This document shows, one piece after another, positions 17,777 through 28,311 of a stretch of DNA of 64,000 nt. Source of the DNA: Streptococcus uberis. Lineage in GTDB: Bacteria; Bacillota; Bacilli; Lactobacillales; Streptococcaceae. Under the pieces are notes generated by a model, which was not told the origin of the DNA, searched no databases, and saw only the letters and a program-made list of their open reading frames with translations. Within the stretch, counting starts at the first letter, position 1. Each line of letters begins with the position of its first letter. The stretch lies in NCBI RefSeq assembly GCF_900475595.1, contig NZ_LS483397.1, positions 1,769,001 through 1,833,000 of the forward strand, read 5' to 3'. A program made the translations under genes and the position numbers.

Positions 17777-19144
17777 TTAAGCTTTGGAAAATACTGCCTT
17801 TAAAACCTCACCGACGGTTGTGACCCCTACAACTTGAATCCCTTTGGGAATATCAATACCATGTAATGCATTTTTGGGGGCATAAATTTTTGTAAAGCCT
17901 AATTTAGCCGCTTCGTTGATTCTTTGTTCCATTCGAGTTACCCTTCTGATTTCACCTGTCAGCCCAATTTCACCTAAAAAGGCTTCTTGGGGGTTTGTCG
18001 GCATTTCTTTGTAGCTAGAGGCAATGGCTACTGCGACAGCCAAATCGATAGCAGGTTCATCTAACTTAACTCCACCAGCTGACTTCAGATAGGCATCTTG
18101 ATTTTGTAATAAAAGACCACATCGTTTTTCTAAAACAGCCATAATCAAGCTAATTCTGTTAAAATCAAGACCTGTGGTCGTTCTTCTGGCATTTCCAAAA
18201 ACGGTAGGCGTAACTAAAGATTGGACCTCAGCCAAAATCGGACGACTGCCTTCCATGGTAACGACAATGGCAGAACCTGTGGCACCATCCAAGCGTTCTT
18301 CTAAAAACACTTGACTCGGATTGAGAACTTCAACCAGACCACCTGACTGCATTTCAAAAATACCAATTTCATTTGTAGAGCCGAATCGATTTTTAACTGC
18401 CCTCAAAATTCGGAAGGTATGATGCCTTTCACCTTCAAAATAAAGAACAGTGTCAACCATATGTTCAAGCATCCGTGGGCCAGCAATTGTTCCTTCCTTT
18501 GTGACATGACCCACAATGAAAGTCGCTATATTATTCGTTTTAGCCAATTGCATTAATTCAGCTGTCACTTCACGGACCTGACTAACAGATCCCTGAACAC
18601 CTTGAATCTCTGGACTCATGATGGTTTGAATAGAGTCTATAATCAAAAAATCAGGTGCTATTTTTTCGATTTCCGAACGAATGCTCTGCATATTGGTTTC
18701 AGCATAAAGGTAAAATTCATTATCAATATCACCTAAACGCTCACTTCTTAGCTTAATTTGTTCGGCTGATTCTTCGCCAGATACATACAAGACAGTTCCC
18801 TTATTTGCTAATTGTGTGGACACTTGTAATAGCAAAGTAGATTTTCCAATGCCCGGATCGCCACCGATTAAGATTAAACTGCCTGGTACGACACCTCCGC
18901 CAAGAACTCTGTTAAACTCCTCCATATCCGTCTTAGTTCGGGCGTAATTGATATTATCAACATCTTTAAGCTTTACAGGTCTACTTTTCTCCCCAGTCAA
19001 ACTCACACGCGCATTTTTTACCTCTTTCACCTCAACCTCTTCTATAAAAGAAGACCAAGCTGAGCAATTAGGACATCTGCCAAGGTATTTAGGGGATTGA
19101 TAGCCACACTCCTGACAAACATATGTCGCTTTCTTTTTAGCCAT
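17777..19144 (-). CDS. radA: DNA repair protein RadA (Sms)
   Basis: The 455-aa protein has an N-terminal four-cysteine zinc finger (Cys10, 13, 24, 27), a RecA-like core with Walker [11 protein letters not shown], the RadA-specific KNRFG motif, and a C-terminal Lon-protease-like domain. RadA is a hexameric DNA helicase that extends recombination intermediates, and it supports natural transformation in streptococci. It lies 47 bases downstream of dut on the same strand, as is common in this genus. Confidence 0.96.
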   Translation of the reverse strand: MAKKKATYVCQECGYQSPKYLGRCPNCSAWSSFIEEVEVKEVKNARVSLTGEKSRPVKLKDVDNINYARTKTDMEEFNRVLGGGVVPGSLILIGGDPGIGKSTLLLQVSTQLANKGTVLYVSGEESAEQIKLRSERLGDIDNEFYLYAETNMQSIRSEIEKIAPDFLIIDSIQTIMSPEIQGVQGSVSQVREVTAELMQLAKTNNIATFIVGHVTKEGTIAGPRMLEHMVDTVLYFEGERHHTFRILRAVKNRFGSTNEIGIFEMQSGGLVEVLNPSQVFLEERLDGATGSAIVVTMEGSRPILAEVQSLVTPTVFGNARRTTTGLDFNRISLIMAVLEKRCGLLLQNQDAYLKSAGGVKLDEPAIDLAVAVAIASSYKEMPTNPQEAFLGEIGLTGEIRRVTRMEQRINEAAKLGFTKIYAPKNALHGIDIPKGIQVVGVTTVGEVLKAVFSKA

Positions 19145-19191
19145 TTCGATTTAATACTTCCTTATTTATTTCTCAAGAGTTGGTAACCTTT

Positions 19192-19638
19192 TTAGCGATC
19201 TGTTGAGCCAAAGCCACCTATACGAATACCATCTGCCTGATCTCCATCAGCTAAAAGGTATGGGGCAAAAACCGCTTGAACAATGCGCTCTCCCGCTTCA
19301 AGCTTAACCGTCTGATCTGAAATATTTTTCATTTGGGCAAAAATATGACCTTCATTAGCTTGGTTACCATAATAGTCTCCATCAATCACGCCAACGGAAT
19401 TAATCAAGACCAAGCCTTTTTTACGTGGGTTTGACGAACGGTCATACAAGTAGAGAACTTCACCATCTTGCATATAGGCCTTCAAACCTGTCGGTACCAA
19501 TTTAATGTCGCCAGGAGCAATTTCCATACTTTCTGCAACCTTCAAGTCATAACCGGCAGCGTGTTTGGTTTCTCTTTTGGGCAAAAGCTCCGCTCGATCA
19601 GCATAAGTTGTAATTAATTCAAAGCCACGTACTTTCAT
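19192..19638 (-). CDS. dut: dUTP diphosphatase
   Basis: The 148-aa protein shows trimeric dUTPase motifs in order: AGYDLKV, DRSSNPRKKG, NSVGVIDGDYYGN and the C-terminal glycine-rich GGFGSTDR arm. It hydrolyses dUTP to dUMP, keeping uracil out of DNA and feeding thymidylate synthesis. It precedes radA on the same strand without a clear terminator between them, so they probably share a transcript. Confidence 0.95.
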   Translation of the reverse strand: MKVRGFELITTYADRAELLPKRETKHAAGYDLKVAESMEIAPGDIKLVPTGLKAYMQDGEVLYLYDRSSNPRKKGLVLINSVGVIDGDYYGNQANEGHIFAQMKNISDQTVKLEAGERIVQAVFAPYLLADGDQADGIRIGGFGSTDR

Positions 19639-19712
19639 CAGATTAAATCCTCTTCTTTAGATAATTAATGTCTCTATTATAAAGTATTCGTAAAAGAATA
19701 GCAAAATCGTAC

Positions 19713-19742
19713 AAAAAAAAGACTTTTATGAAAAGTCTTTTT
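19713..19742 (-). terminator. Terminator of the DUF454 gene
   Basis: AAAGACTTTT and AAAAGTCTTT form a 10-bp stem around a 3-base loop with flanking A and T tracts. Confidence 0.85.
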
Positions 19743-19753
19743 GAAAGTATTAA

Positions 19754-20113
19754 TTATTTTTCTGGCACAAATTTAAACAAAACAAAGGACATTATTGTTG
19801 TCATCGTAAAGAAAAGGATTTTCATCCAGACAAAAGGTGCAAAAATAATAGAAATACCCATTAAAATCCAAACCTGAATCAAGATTTGTTTTTTGCGTTC
19901 ACGTTTGATAATTCTAGTTTCCAAATAATCTCCGACATAATATTTATAGACTTTTGTTCCACGTAACCAATTATTAAAACGATCAGAGCTGCGAGAAAAA
20001 CAAAATCCTGCTAATAAGAGCAAAGGAGTCGTCGGTAAAATTGGTAAGGGAATGCCAATAATGGCTAAAACAAAACTGACACAGCCAGCAATAATATATA
20101 GTGTTTTTTTCAT
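19754..20113 (-). CDS. DUF454 (YbaN-like) small membrane protein
   Basis: This 119-aa protein has an N-terminal hydrophobic hairpin containing the family signature GIPLPILPTTPLLLLAGFCF, a short soluble stretch with RSSDRFNNWL, and two more membrane segments near the C-terminus. That is the DUF454/YbaN pattern. Function is unknown. It is transcribed alone, with a terminator just after the stop. Confidence 0.85.
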   Translation of the reverse strand: MKKTLYIIAGCVSFVLAIIGIPLPILPTTPLLLLAGFCFSRSSDRFNNWLRGTKVYKYYVGDYLETRIIKRERKKQILIQVWILMGISIIFAPFVWMKILFFTMTTIMSFVLFKFVPEK

Positions 20114-20225
20114 AGGAATCCTTTAGTTCATTACTTCAATAAATCATTATAACAGAATGTGTACTTGACTGCTCATCTATTTGCTTATTATAACATTTTA
20201 TAAAAATGAATAATTCGGAAAATAA

Positions 20226-20254
20226 TTGATATTCTTTCATTAAAGCGTTATCAT
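20226..20254 (+). promoter_or_regulatory. Promoter of the FMN reductase pair
   Basis: TTGATA (20226-20231) and TATCAT (20249-20254) are 17 bp apart, 48 bases before the first ATG. Confidence 0.75.
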
Positions 20255-20301
20255 ATTGGAAAGAGCCCTACTCTTGAAATTTTAGAAATCGAGGACACAC
20301 T

Positions 20302-20904
20302 ATGAAACTCATTGGTCTTGTCGGTACAAATTCCAGTCGTTCCACTAACCGTCAGCTTCTTCAATATATGTCACATCATTTTGTAGATAAAGCAGATATT
20401 GAACTCATGGAAATCAAAGATTTACCACTTTTCAATAAGCCTGCAAATAAGGAATTACCTGAGAGGGTGAAAGAAATGGCTACAAAAATCCAAGAGGCTG
20501 ATGGTGTTATCATCGGTACTCCTGAATATGACCATTCCATTCCTGCTTCTTTAATGAATGCTTTAGCTTGGTTATCATATGGTATCTACCCTTTACTTGG
20601 TAAACCCGTTATGATTACTGGTGCTTCATATGGTACATTAGGTTCATCACGTGCTCAATTGCAGTTGCGTCAAATTTTAAATGCACCTGAGTTGAAAGCA
20701 ACCGTTCTCCCTGACGAGTTCTTACTATCCCATTCTTTACAAGCCTTTGATGCAAACGGTAATCTCTTCGACTTAGAAACCATTCAAAAACTGGATGCTA
20801 TCTTTGATGATTTCCGTATTTTTGTCAAAATCGCTGGAAAATTATCTAATGCTCAAGAACTTTTGCGGAAAGAAGCTGAAGATTTTGACTGGGAAAACTT
20901 GTAA
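20302..20904 (+). CDS. NADPH-dependent FMN reductase-family flavoprotein
   Basis: The 200-aa protein has a flavodoxin-like fold with the phosphate-binding start GLVGTNSSRSTNRQLL and the family motif GVIIGTPEYDHSIPASLMNALAWLS. It should reduce flavins or flavin-linked substrates with NAD(P)H. It lacks the C-terminal extension of the next gene, which begins 18 bases downstream with its own AGAAAGGATC site. The two N-terminal domains are clear paralogues, so the pair probably works together. Confidence 0.85.
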   Translation: MKLIGLVGTNSSRSTNRQLLQYMSHHFVDKADIELMEIKDLPLFNKPANKELPERVKEMATKIQEADGVIIGTPEYDHSIPASLMNALAWLSYGIYPLLGKPVMITGASYGTLGSSRAQLQLRQILNAPELKATVLPDEFLLSHSLQAFDANGNLFDLETIQKLDAIFDDFRIFVKIAGKLSNAQELLRKEAEDFDWENL

Positions 20905-20922
20905 CAAGAAAGGATCTTACTT

Positions 20923-22170
20923 ATGAAATTTGTTGGAATCGTTGGCTCAAACGCAGATCAATCATACAACCGTATGCTTTTAGAATTCATGAGACGCCAT
21001 TTTAAATTAAAATGTGAATTGGAAGTCTTAGAAATCAAAGATATTCCTATGTTTAACCAAGATGAAGACCAATCGGACTCTTTTGCAGTTAAATATCTCT
21101 ACAATAAAATTACTCGCGCTGACGGTGTTATCATCGCAACACCTGAACACAACCACACTATTACTCCTGCTCTTAAGAGTACACTTGAATGGTTATCCTT
21201 TAACTTGCACCCACTTGAAAACAAGCCAGTCATGATTGTTGGTGCATCTTATTACGATCAAGGCACTTCCCGTGCCCAAGTACACTTACGTAAAATCTTA
21301 GAGGCACCTGGGGTTAACGCCTTTACCCTTCCAGGAAATGAATTCTTACTAGGAAAGGCTAAAGAAGCTTTTGATAACAATGGCGATATTATAAATGAGG
21401 GTACTGTGACATTCTTAGAAACCTGTTTAGATAACTTTATAAAGTATGTTGGTGTTGTATCTGCCTTGAGAAAACCTAAACCAATCGCCAAAGAAGATTT
21501 GGATTGTAACAATCCCATTGCAACAACCATTCCTGGCGTCGATCCTGATGATCCTGAATGGGTTGAAAAAGCCGCTAAAATCGTAAATGCTGTTGAAGGG
21601 GACACCTATGTCAAGCTCGATCATGGTATCTTAACCGTTGACCAGATCAATATGTTCTTAAAAGCTATGCCATTTGAACTAACCTACTCAGATGACAACA
21701 ACCAATTCCTTTATTACAACAATGCCCATCAAGATCCAGAAACCATGTTTGCCAAACGTTTACCAGAACAAGTCGGTAATCGACTCTCCACCGTTCACGG
21801 ATCACTTCCTCCTGGACGCATGAAAAATGTTGAGTGGGTGGTAGGTTCGCTACGTAATGGTAACGAAGAATACGTTCGAACGATTGTACCTGGTGGTCCA
21901 TCAGAAGTTATTAATACTCATAACTACCAAGCGATGTACTATCCCGATGGTTCTTTTGCAGGAATCAATGAGATTGTCTTTAATTTTAAACCTTGGCTAG
22001 ATTGGTACTTAAAAGAATCCGGTCAGTATCTTGCTGGCGGAAAAGCTAGCGCAATGCCTGTTAGTCAAGCCAGTGTAGATGCTACTTCTGGAGCCTCTGA
22101 TGCAGGTGGAGCTACCGCTACTCCAGTAGTCACTGCTGCTGATGCCACATCTGGTGCCTCTGAGCATTAA
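20923..22170 (+). CDS. FMN reductase-PAS-like fusion with two C-terminal flavinylation motifs
   Basis: The 415-aa protein has an N-terminal FMN-reductase domain (about 1-185; GVIIATPEHNHTITPALKS), then a region resembling the PAS-like end of DUF438 proteins (about 235-370; PFELTYSDDNNQFLYYNN, then RLSTVHGSLPPG and FAGINEIVFNFKPWLDW), and a low-complexity tail. The tail holds two copies of DATSGAS (near residues 387 and 408), which match the D-x-x-[ST]-G-A-[ST] motif where ApbE transferases attach FMN to threonine or serine. No signal peptide is present, so it would be a cytoplasmic, possibly doubly flavinylated, reductase. No apbE gene is in the window. The terminal electron acceptor is unknown. 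Confidence 0.8.
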   Translation: MKFVGIVGSNADQSYNRMLLEFMRRHFKLKCELEVLEIKDIPMFNQDEDQSDSFAVKYLYNKITRADGVIIATPEHNHTITPALKSTLEWLSFNLHPLENKPVMIVGASYYDQGTSRAQVHLRKILEAPGVNAFTLPGNEFLLGKAKEAFDNNGDIINEGTVTFLETCLDNFIKYVGVVSALRKPKPIAKEDLDCNNPIATTIPGVDPDDPEWVEKAAKIVNAVEGDTYVKLDHGILTVDQINMFLKAMPFELTYSDDNNQFLYYNNAHQDPETMFAKRLPEQVGNRLSTVHGSLPPGRMKNVEWVVGSLRNGNEEYVRTIVPGGPSEVINTHNYQAMYYPDGSFAGINEIVFNFKPWLDWYLKESGQYLAGGKASAMPVSQASVDATSGASDAGGATATPVVTAADATSGASEH

Positions 22171-22175
22171 CAAAT

Positions 22176-22209
22176 AAAAGCCAACTCTCCTCTGATAGTT
22201 GGCTTTTTT
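22176..22209. terminator. Bidirectional terminator between the FMN reductase pair and queH
   Basis: AAAAGCCAACT and AGTTGGCTTTTTT form an 11-bp stem around a 10-base loop between convergent genes. Confidence 0.9.
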
Positions 22210-22212
22210 GTC

Positions 22213-22977
22213 TTAAATTTCTTTGCCTTGGTAAAGAAAAGGCACCGTCTTCTTGTCTTCTATTTTTGGGTTTTTAAGAAAAGATTTTGCCTCCCTATTT
22301 ACTTTTTTCAAATCTATCCCTTGAATACGAGCGGCATAAACACAACCACAGTAGCATTGACGATAAATGTCGTACTCCTGACACATTTGTACTGAACGTC
22401 GGTAGCCATTATTTTTCTTAAAATCACTTGGAAGATACCTAGTTTGATAACAGTTTTGAATATCGATACCAATCTTATTAATGAGCTGTGCATTTTTATG
22501 GGGACTGATGGTTAAAGCACTCGCAAAATAGTCAAAACCAAGTTCTAGAGCCTTTTGAGCAGTCAAATCTAGACGATAGTCGAAACAAAGACGACAGCGT
22601 TCACCACCTTCAGCCTCCTTTTCATATCCTTTCACTTTTTGTTGATATTCATTGGGTTGATAAACTTCTTCTAGATAAGTCACTTTATGACCTGTCTTTT
22701 GATTAAAAGCTCTAATAAATTCTTGAGTTACAAGTGCCCTACGCTGGTATTCGGATTTAGGATGAATATTTGCATTAGCAAAATAAACGGTAATATCGGC
22801 AAATTCTGCTAAATATTCTAAACTATAAGTTGAGCAAGGGGCACAACACACATGTAGCAAAATCCTAGGTCGTATCTTTTGAAGAATCCAATGGTCACGC
22901 ATTTCTTGCATTAGTTTATCATAATTAACTTTTTGATTTGGCTTAACCTTAGCAAGAATATCTTCTACATTAATCAT
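22213..22977 (-). CDS. queH: Epoxyqueuosine reductase QueH
   Basis: The 254-aa protein has the QueH (DUF208) cysteine motifs: LHVCCAPCSTYSLEYL near residue 40, GGERCRLCFDYRL in the middle and RQCYCGCVYAAR near the end. These bind an iron-sulfur cluster and an adjacent metal and catalyse the last step of queuosine synthesis in tRNA. I start it at MINVEDIL, five bases after GGGG; the ATG five codons earlier overlaps that site. The tRNA-guanine transglycosylase gene (tgt) of the same pathway is at 60130-61272. Confidence 0.92.
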   Translation of the reverse strand: MINVEDILAKVKPNQKVNYDKLMQEMRDHWILQKIRPRILLHVCCAPCSTYSLEYLAEFADITVYFANANIHPKSEYQRRALVTQEFIRAFNQKTGHKVTYLEEVYQPNEYQQKVKGYEKEAEGGERCRLCFDYRLDLTAQKALELGFDYFASALTISPHKNAQLINKIGIDIQNCYQTRYLPSDFKKNNGYRRSVQMCQEYDIYRQCYCGCVYAARIQGIDLKKVNREAKSFLKNPKIEDKKTVPFLYQGKEI

Positions 22978-23053
22978 TTCGTCCCCTTTCAAATCTTTAC
23001 TTATTTCTTATCATACTTGATGTCTCAAAGACTGTCAAAGTAGCTTTAGACAC

Positions 23054-23137
23054 AAAAAGAGCCTTAATGATAACCTCTATCCTAAAAGTTAGATACAAAT
23101 TCTAACGATTAGGCGGTAGTTCACTATCGGCTCTTTT
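23054..23137 (-). terminator. Long structured terminator-like element after the ABC exporter
   Basis: AAAAAGAGCC (23054-23063) and GGCTCTTTT (23129-23137) are inverted arms around a 65-base interior that holds further nested pairs (CCTAA/TTAGG and GTTAGA/TCTAAC). On the minus strand the last arm ends in TTTTT directly after the ABC operon, so it can act as its terminator, although it is much longer than usual. Confidence 0.6.
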
Positions 23138-23139
23138 CA

Positions 23140-24924
23140 TTATTCAAAGACAAATTGGTTGTGGTATAGTTCGGAATAGAAACCTTTTTGGCGTAACAAT
23201 TCATGGTGATCGCCTTGTTCAATCACTTTACCATCTTTTAGAACAATAATTTCATCTGCATTTAGAATCGTTTTCAAACGATGGGCAATGACGAAGCTGG
23301 TTCTCCCTGCTACGATTGCTTCCATGGCTTTTTGAATCTTACTTTCTGTTACAGTGTCAACATTAGACGTTGCTTCATCTAAAATCAAAACTTGCGGATC
23401 AGTCAATAAAGTTCTGGCAATTGAAATCAATTGCTTTTGCCCAGTTGAGAAGATATTTTCATCATCTGAAACCTTGGTGTTATATCCCTCTGGTAAGGTC
23501 ATGATAAAGTCATGAATGTGTGTGGCACGCGCAGCAACTTCCACCATTTCTTGACTAATGGAGGCATCACCAAAACGGATATTATCTGCAATCGTACCTG
23601 AGAAGAGCACTGACTCTTGTAACACAATACCAACGTTTTTACGAAGACTATCCAGATCGTAATCACGAATATCAATGCCATCAAAGGTAATGGAACCACT
23701 ATCGACATCATAGAAGCGGTTAAGCAAGTTCATGATAGTTGTCTTACCTGACCCTGTCGGCCCTACGACAGCTACCATTTTCCCTTTTGGCGCCTTAATG
23801 GTTACATCAGATAGGACTTTCTTACCTGGAAGATAGCTAAAGTCAACATGATTAATTTCCACAGCTTCTTTTAATTCAGTGAATTGCGGTGCGTTTTGAG
23901 GACGTACCTCTTCTTTCTCATCAAACATTTCTTGGATGCGGCTAGCGCCTGTGAAGGCTAACTGAAGCTCGCCCCATGAAGCTGCAATCTGCATAATGGG
24001 TTGGTAATATTGTTGTGAAAACTGAACAAAGGTGACAACTAAGCCTAAACCTACTGCCATAGAAATGGATTTATCATTTAAGACAATACTTGACCCAACA
24101 AAAATAACAATGGCAGTGTTTAATAAACTCATTCCATTCATGACTGGAAAAAGTAGACCTGAGAAGAGGCGTCCTTTAAATGTCGCAACTCGTACTCTTT
24201 CATTGTGTTCTAAGAATCCTTCAACAGTTTCTTCTTGGACACCTTGTACAATGATTGCTTTTTGACCGGAAATCTTCTCGTCCATATAAGCGTTTAGTGC
24301 CGATACTTCTTTCTGCTGAATATCAGTGTATTTACGAGCCAAGCGAATAATAATGATTAAAAAGATGAGAGCTACAGGAGTTGAAGCCATTGTTAATAAA
24401 GCCAGTCTTGTGTCTTGTCGAAACATCATCCAAATCAATCCAATATATAAGGCAATATTGGTCACAACTTGTACTAATGACTGGTTAAGTGAATTTTGAA
24501 TGTTATCTAGGTCACTGGTGAATCGTGATAAAATAGCGCCATCTTTTCGACTGTCAAAAAAGGCAACCGTCAAGCGTTCTAATTTGCCAAAGAGACCCTT
24601 ACGCATGCGGTTTGTCGATTGAGCGACAATACGTGTAAAGAGCAAGCTATAAACAAAATTGGCTAAGGCTGTAAATAAATAAGCGAGTAATAGCTTCCAC
24701 ATAACCGCCATAAAGGCTGATGTGTCAGCTTTAAACCCAGTTTGTCCGGTCATTTTAGCAGCATAATACTGTTGGCCAATTTTACCAAGTTCTGTTAAGG
24801 ATTCTCCTAAAAATACGGGTGCTTTAACTTGCAAATAGGTCGCAAGGACAATTGCCACAAAAATCAAGGCAAATGATAATTGATAACGTTTAAAATAAAA
24901 CCAGAAAAAACGTGCTGTTTTCAT
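23140..24924 (-). CDS. ABC multidrug exporter subunit with canonical catalytic residues
   Basis: The 594-aa half-transporter has a six-helix membrane domain (about 1-320) and an ATPase domain with Walker [10 protein letters not shown] (388-396), Walker B VLILDEAT (Glu517) and switch His548 (AHRL). Its own signature is degenerate: FSTGQ (492-496) instead of LSGGQ. Its start overlaps the stop of its partner gene (TAATG). With the partner it forms a heterodimeric exporter of the LmrCD/EfrAB/TM287-288 kind, in which one ATP site is catalytic and the other degenerate. Drug efflux is likely because a MarR regulator heads the operon. Confidence 0.92.
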   Translation of the reverse strand: MKTARFFWFYFKRYQLSFALIFVAIVLATYLQVKAPVFLGESLTELGKIGQQYYAAKMTGQTGFKADTSAFMAVMWKLLLAYLFTALANFVYSLLFTRIVAQSTNRMRKGLFGKLERLTVAFFDSRKDGAILSRFTSDLDNIQNSLNQSLVQVVTNIALYIGLIWMMFRQDTRLALLTMASTPVALIFLIIIIRLARKYTDIQQKEVSALNAYMDEKISGQKAIIVQGVQEETVEGFLEHNERVRVATFKGRLFSGLLFPVMNGMSLLNTAIVIFVGSSIVLNDKSISMAVGLGLVVTFVQFSQQYYQPIMQIAASWGELQLAFTGASRIQEMFDEKEEVRPQNAPQFTELKEAVEINHVDFSYLPGKKVLSDVTIKAPKGKMVAVVGPTGSGKTTIMNLLNRFYDVDSGSITFDGIDIRDYDLDSLRKNVGIVLQESVLFSGTIADNIRFGDASISQEMVEVAARATHIHDFIMTLPEGYNTKVSDDENIFSTGQKQLISIARTLLTDPQVLILDEATSNVDTVTESKIQKAMEAIVAGRTSFVIAHRLKTILNADEIIVLKDGKVIEQGDHHELLRQKGFYSELYHNQFVFE

Positions 24925-26633
24925 TATTCTTCCTCCTTGCCTTTTTGTGTTTCGTATATTTCACGGTAAACGGCATTCGTTTCAATTAATTCCGCATGTT
25001 TTCCTTGTCCAATTAATCGACCATTGTCTAATACCAAAATGGTATCTGCCTTAACCACAGATGAAATTTTTTGAGCAATGATGATTGTTGTTGTTCCGTG
25101 TAAATCTTTATTTAAAGCTTCCTGAACTAATTTTTCAGATTTGGCGTCAAGGGCCGAAGTGGAATCATCTAAAATAAGAATTTTTGGATTGCTGATAACC
25201 CCTCTCGCAATTGACATCCGTTGTTTCTGACCACCAGAGAAGTTATTGCCTCGTTCTTCTACCTTGCTGTTATAGCCGTCTTCCATGCGATCAATAAATT
25301 CTCTTGCCTGAGCAATCCCTGCCGCCTTTTGCATAGCATCAAAATCTGCTCTGCTATTCCCTTGACGAAGATTCTCGGCAATGGTACCTGAAAAAAGAAT
25401 AGCTTTTTGCAAGACGATTGAGATATTATTCTTCAAGGTTTTCTTACTAAGTGATTTTAAGTCTTTCCCACCAATGGTAATGGTTCCTTCTTGCGGATCA
25501 AACAAACGTGGGATTAATTGAGCTAAAGTTGATTTTCCAGATCCAGTAGCACCAACCACACCGACCATTTGACCTGAAGCAATTGAGAAAGAAATGTCTT
25601 TTAGAGTGGCTTCTTCTTCATTGGGATAAGCAAAGCTGACATGGTCAAAAACGATATCTCCTGTGATCTCTTCGTCGACATCCGAAATATAAGTCATAGC
25701 AGGTTCTGTTTCCAAAATCTCTTTTAAGCGTCCAATTGAGATAAAGGCACGACTAGCTTGCATCCCCATAAATCCAACCATGATAATCGCAAACATGATT
25801 TGCATCATATAGGTCATAAATGAGGCAATGCTACCAATGACCGTTGGTTCTGTTTTAACCATTCCAGAAACCACCATGATTGAAACATAAACAGCCAGAT
25901 AGGAAACTAACATAAGCGCTGGTTGCATCAATGAGAAGCCATATCCAATAAAGAGATTAAGACCTAACAGTTCATTGGAAGTTTCTTTAAATTTTGCATA
26001 CTGTTCTCTTTCTTGAACGAAAGATTTAACCACACGAACCCCACGCAAATTTTCTTTAGCAATGCGGTTGATTTGGTCCATTAAGGCTTGGAATTTTCCA
26101 AATTTTGGACCCATTTGACTCATCACTAAAGCCATTATGATAGCAATCATAACAACCATCAAGATGAGTACCCACCATAATTTAGGTAATGTTTGAACAG
26201 CCATATAAAAGGAACCAATAAATAGAATTGGCAATCTAAATAAGACTTGGAAAAGCATCATAACCAAGTTTTGAATTTGACTCACATCATTGGTCATGCG
26301 AACAACTAAATTACCAGCATTAAATTTTTCAACATTTGCATATGAAAAACTTTGAATTTTACGGAAAGTTGCTTCCCTAATATCAGCTGAAACTCCTTGA
26401 GCAATTTTGGCTGATAAAATGGTATTGATAGTACCTGCAACTAACCCCACTCCTGCAATAATCAGTAGCAGAGACCCTACCTCTGAAATCTTTGATTTGT
26501 CGTTTTTAATAACTGCTTCTAGGACATCCTTCAAATAATGAGGTTGCAGTAAGGTACTTGCGACAACTGCAATTGTCATTATGATAGATGCTATTGCAAA
26601 CCATTTATAACGTAAGATGGCTTTTTTAAGCAT
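24924..26633 (-). CDS. ABC multidrug exporter subunit with degenerate ATP site
   Basis: The 569-aa half-transporter has the same layout as its partner, with Walker [10 protein letters not shown] (361-369) and a normal signature FSGGQ (465-469). Its catalytic Glu is Asp490 (LILDDST) and its switch His is Gln521 (IIAQKIS). Together with the FSTGQ signature of the partner these changes all fall in one composite ATP site, the standard asymmetric design of heterodimeric exporters. Its ATG lies inside the end of the MarR gene after GGAG, so it is translationally coupled. Confidence 0.92.
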   Translation of the reverse strand: MLKKAILRYKWFAIASIIMTIAVVASTLLQPHYLKDVLEAVIKNDKSKISEVGSLLLIIAGVGLVAGTINTILSAKIAQGVSADIREATFRKIQSFSYANVEKFNAGNLVVRMTNDVSQIQNLVMMLFQVLFRLPILFIGSFYMAVQTLPKLWWVLILMVVMIAIIMALVMSQMGPKFGKFQALMDQINRIAKENLRGVRVVKSFVQEREQYAKFKETSNELLGLNLFIGYGFSLMQPALMLVSYLAVYVSIMVVSGMVKTEPTVIGSIASFMTYMMQIMFAIIMVGFMGMQASRAFISIGRLKEILETEPAMTYISDVDEEITGDIVFDHVSFAYPNEEEATLKDISFSIASGQMVGVVGATGSGKSTLAQLIPRLFDPQEGTITIGGKDLKSLSKKTLKNNISIVLQKAILFSGTIAENLRQGNSRADFDAMQKAAGIAQAREFIDRMEDGYNSKVEERGNNFSGGQKQRMSIARGVISNPKILILDDSTSALDAKSEKLVQEALNKDLHGTTTIIIAQKISSVVKADTILVLDNGRLIGQGKHAELIETNAVYREIYETQKGKEEE

Positions 26634-27078
26634 GATCTTCTCCTTTTTTATAATCTAGCATATTTTGTTTCAATTGATCGATAACTTTACGAACAGTAAA
26701 AAATTCTTCTCTAGTGATTTCCTTAAAGAAATAATTCTCTATGTCTCTTCGACACTCTTGTACCAATGGCAATTTTTCAAGTCCTTTGTCCGTAATCACA
26801 ACTCGTTTATAGCGTTTATCTGTTTGAGAAGGAATGATATCAATGAAGCCATTTTTTTCCATTCGCTTAACGAGATTACTAGCTACGGATTTTGAAATAC
26901 AAAGGGCATTTTCAATATCCTTAACATATATTTCTTGATTTTGATGCTTATCCAAATAAATAAGGACATGCCCTTGAGGTCCAGCTAAATGATCGATATG
27001 ATACTTTCGAGCAACCTCTTCACTAATTTGTTCTATCTGATGGGTTAACTCTCTTAAATCAGCAATAATCCTTGACAT
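26626..27078 (-). CDS. MarR-family transcriptional regulator
   Basis: The 150-aa protein has the MarR winged-helix layout: dimerisation helix, HTH with [20 protein letters not shown], and the wing D-[KR]-R-Y in [16 protein letters not shown] start it at [11 protein letters not shown] because AAGGAGG lies five bases upstream. Longer readings start within its own promoter. An inverted repeat in the spacer of that promoter is the probable operator, so it likely represses itself and the downstream ABC exporter until a ligand binds. Confidence 0.9.
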   Translation of the reverse strand: MSRIIADLRELTHQIEQISEEVARKYHIDHLAGPQGHVLIYLDKHQNQEIYVKDIENALCISKSVASNLVKRMEKNGFIDIIPSQTDKRYKRVVITDKGLEKLPLVQECRRDIENYFFKEITREEFFTVRKVIDQLKQNMLDYKKGEDHA

Positions 27079-27106
27079 GGCATCCTCCTTAGTTCTCGTG
27101 AAAACC

Positions 27107-27135
27107 ATTTTAGTTCTTAAGAGAACTATTGTCAA
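27107..27135 (-). promoter_or_regulatory. marR-ABC operon promoter with operator in the spacer
   Basis: On the minus strand TTGACA (27130-27135) and TAAAAT (27107-27112) are 17 bp apart. AGTTCT (27112-27117) and AGAACT (27122-27127) form an inverted repeat around a 4-base centre that fills the spacer. A second partial copy (AGTTCTCGTG) lies near 27091-27100. Confidence 0.8.
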
Positions 27136-27185
27136 GGAAATTGATTATTTCTGAAAAATTTATTATTTTTCAATAGTTTTCACAT

Positions 27186-27236
27186 GAGCCTCAAACACTA
27201 TTTCTAATAGAGTATTAGGGGCTCTTATGTTATAAT
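27186..27236 (+). promoter_or_regulatory. gpsA promoter region with imperfect inverted repeat
   Basis: An extended -10 (TGT then TATAAT, 27228-27236) precedes gpsA. Immediately upstream GAGCC...GGCTC with an inner ACTATT/AATAG pair (27186-27223) forms an imperfect hairpin. Its role is not known. Confidence 0.5.
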
Positions 27237-27265
27237 GAAGTGATGACTCTTAAAGGAGAAAAGAA

Positions 27266-28282
27266 ATGTCAAATGAAAAAATTGCCATATTAGGTCCCGG
27301 TTCTTGGGGTACTGCTCTGGCTCAAGTCTTAAATGATAACGGCCACCAAGTATGTCTCTGGGGAGATTCTCAAGAACAAATTGATGAAATCAATCAAAAA
27401 CATACAAACACGCGCTATTTCAAAGATATTGTTATTGATGAAAAGATAAAAGCCACTACAGATTTAAAAGAAGCACTAAAAGATGCTAATGCTATTTTAT
27501 TTGTAGTTCCAACAAAAGTGACACGTCTAGTCGCTAAACAAGTAGCTGAAACGTTAGATCATAAAGTTATCATGATGCATGCTTCTAAAGGGTTAGAACC
27601 AGGAACGCATGAACGCCTTTCAACTGTTATTTCAGAAGAAGTCCCTGCAGAACTTCGTAGTGAAATTGTGGTCGTCTCTGGACCAAGTCATGCGGAAGAA
27701 ACCATTGTTCGAGACATTACCCTAATTACTGCTGCATCTCGAGACCTTGAAGCAGCCAAGTATGTACAAGCTCTTTTTAGCAACCATTATTTCAGACTTT
27801 ATACTAACAGCGATGTCATCGGAGTCGAAACAGCTGGTGCTTTAAAAAATATTATAGCTGTAGGCGCAGGTGCTCTCCACGGCTTAGGCTATGGGGACAA
27901 TGCAAAAGCAGCTGTCATTACACGTGGGCTCGCAGAAATAACACGTTTAGGGGTTAAATTGGGAGCAGATCCACTAACCTACAGTGGTTTATCTGGCGTC
28001 GGTGACTTAATCGTTACAGGTACTTCTGTTCATTCTCGCAACTGGCGTGCTGGCGATGCTTTAGGACGTGGCGAAAAATTAGAAGATATCGAACGCAACA
28101 TGGGCATGGTCATTGAAGGTATTTCAACCACAAAAGTAGCCTATGAAATTGCCCAAGAATTAGGGGTATATATGCCGATTACAACTGCTATTTATAAATC
28201 CATTTATGAAGGTGCAGGAATCAAAGAAAGCATTCTGGGAATGATGTCAAATGAATTCCGTTCCGAAAATGAGTGGCACTAA
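27266..28282 (+). CDS. gpsA: Glycerol-3-phosphate dehydrogenase [NAD(P)+]
   Basis: The 338-aa protein starts with the dinucleotide-binding motif [13 protein letters not shown] and contains the GpsA signature region [20 protein letters not shown]. It reduces dihydroxyacetone phosphate to sn-glycerol-3-phosphate for phospholipid synthesis. AAAGGAG precedes the ATG. It is followed by galU after 29 bases; the gpsA-galU pair is the same as the hasC2 neighbourhood of S. pyogenes. Confidence 0.95.
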   Translation: MSNEKIAILGPGSWGTALAQVLNDNGHQVCLWGDSQEQIDEINQKHTNTRYFKDIVIDEKIKATTDLKEALKDANAILFVVPTKVTRLVAKQVAETLDHKVIMMHASKGLEPGTHERLSTVISEEVPAELRSEIVVVSGPSHAEETIVRDITLITAASRDLEAAKYVQALFSNHYFRLYTNSDVIGVETAGALKNIIAVGAGALHGLGYGDNAKAAVITRGLAEITRLGVKLGADPLTYSGLSGVGDLIVTGTSVHSRNWRAGDALGRGEKLEDIERNMGMVIEGISTTKVAYEIAQELGVYMPITTAIYKSIYEGAGIKESILGMMSNEFRSENEWH

Positions 28283-28311
28283 TATCAAATAAAATGAAGA
28301 AGGGAAATGTG

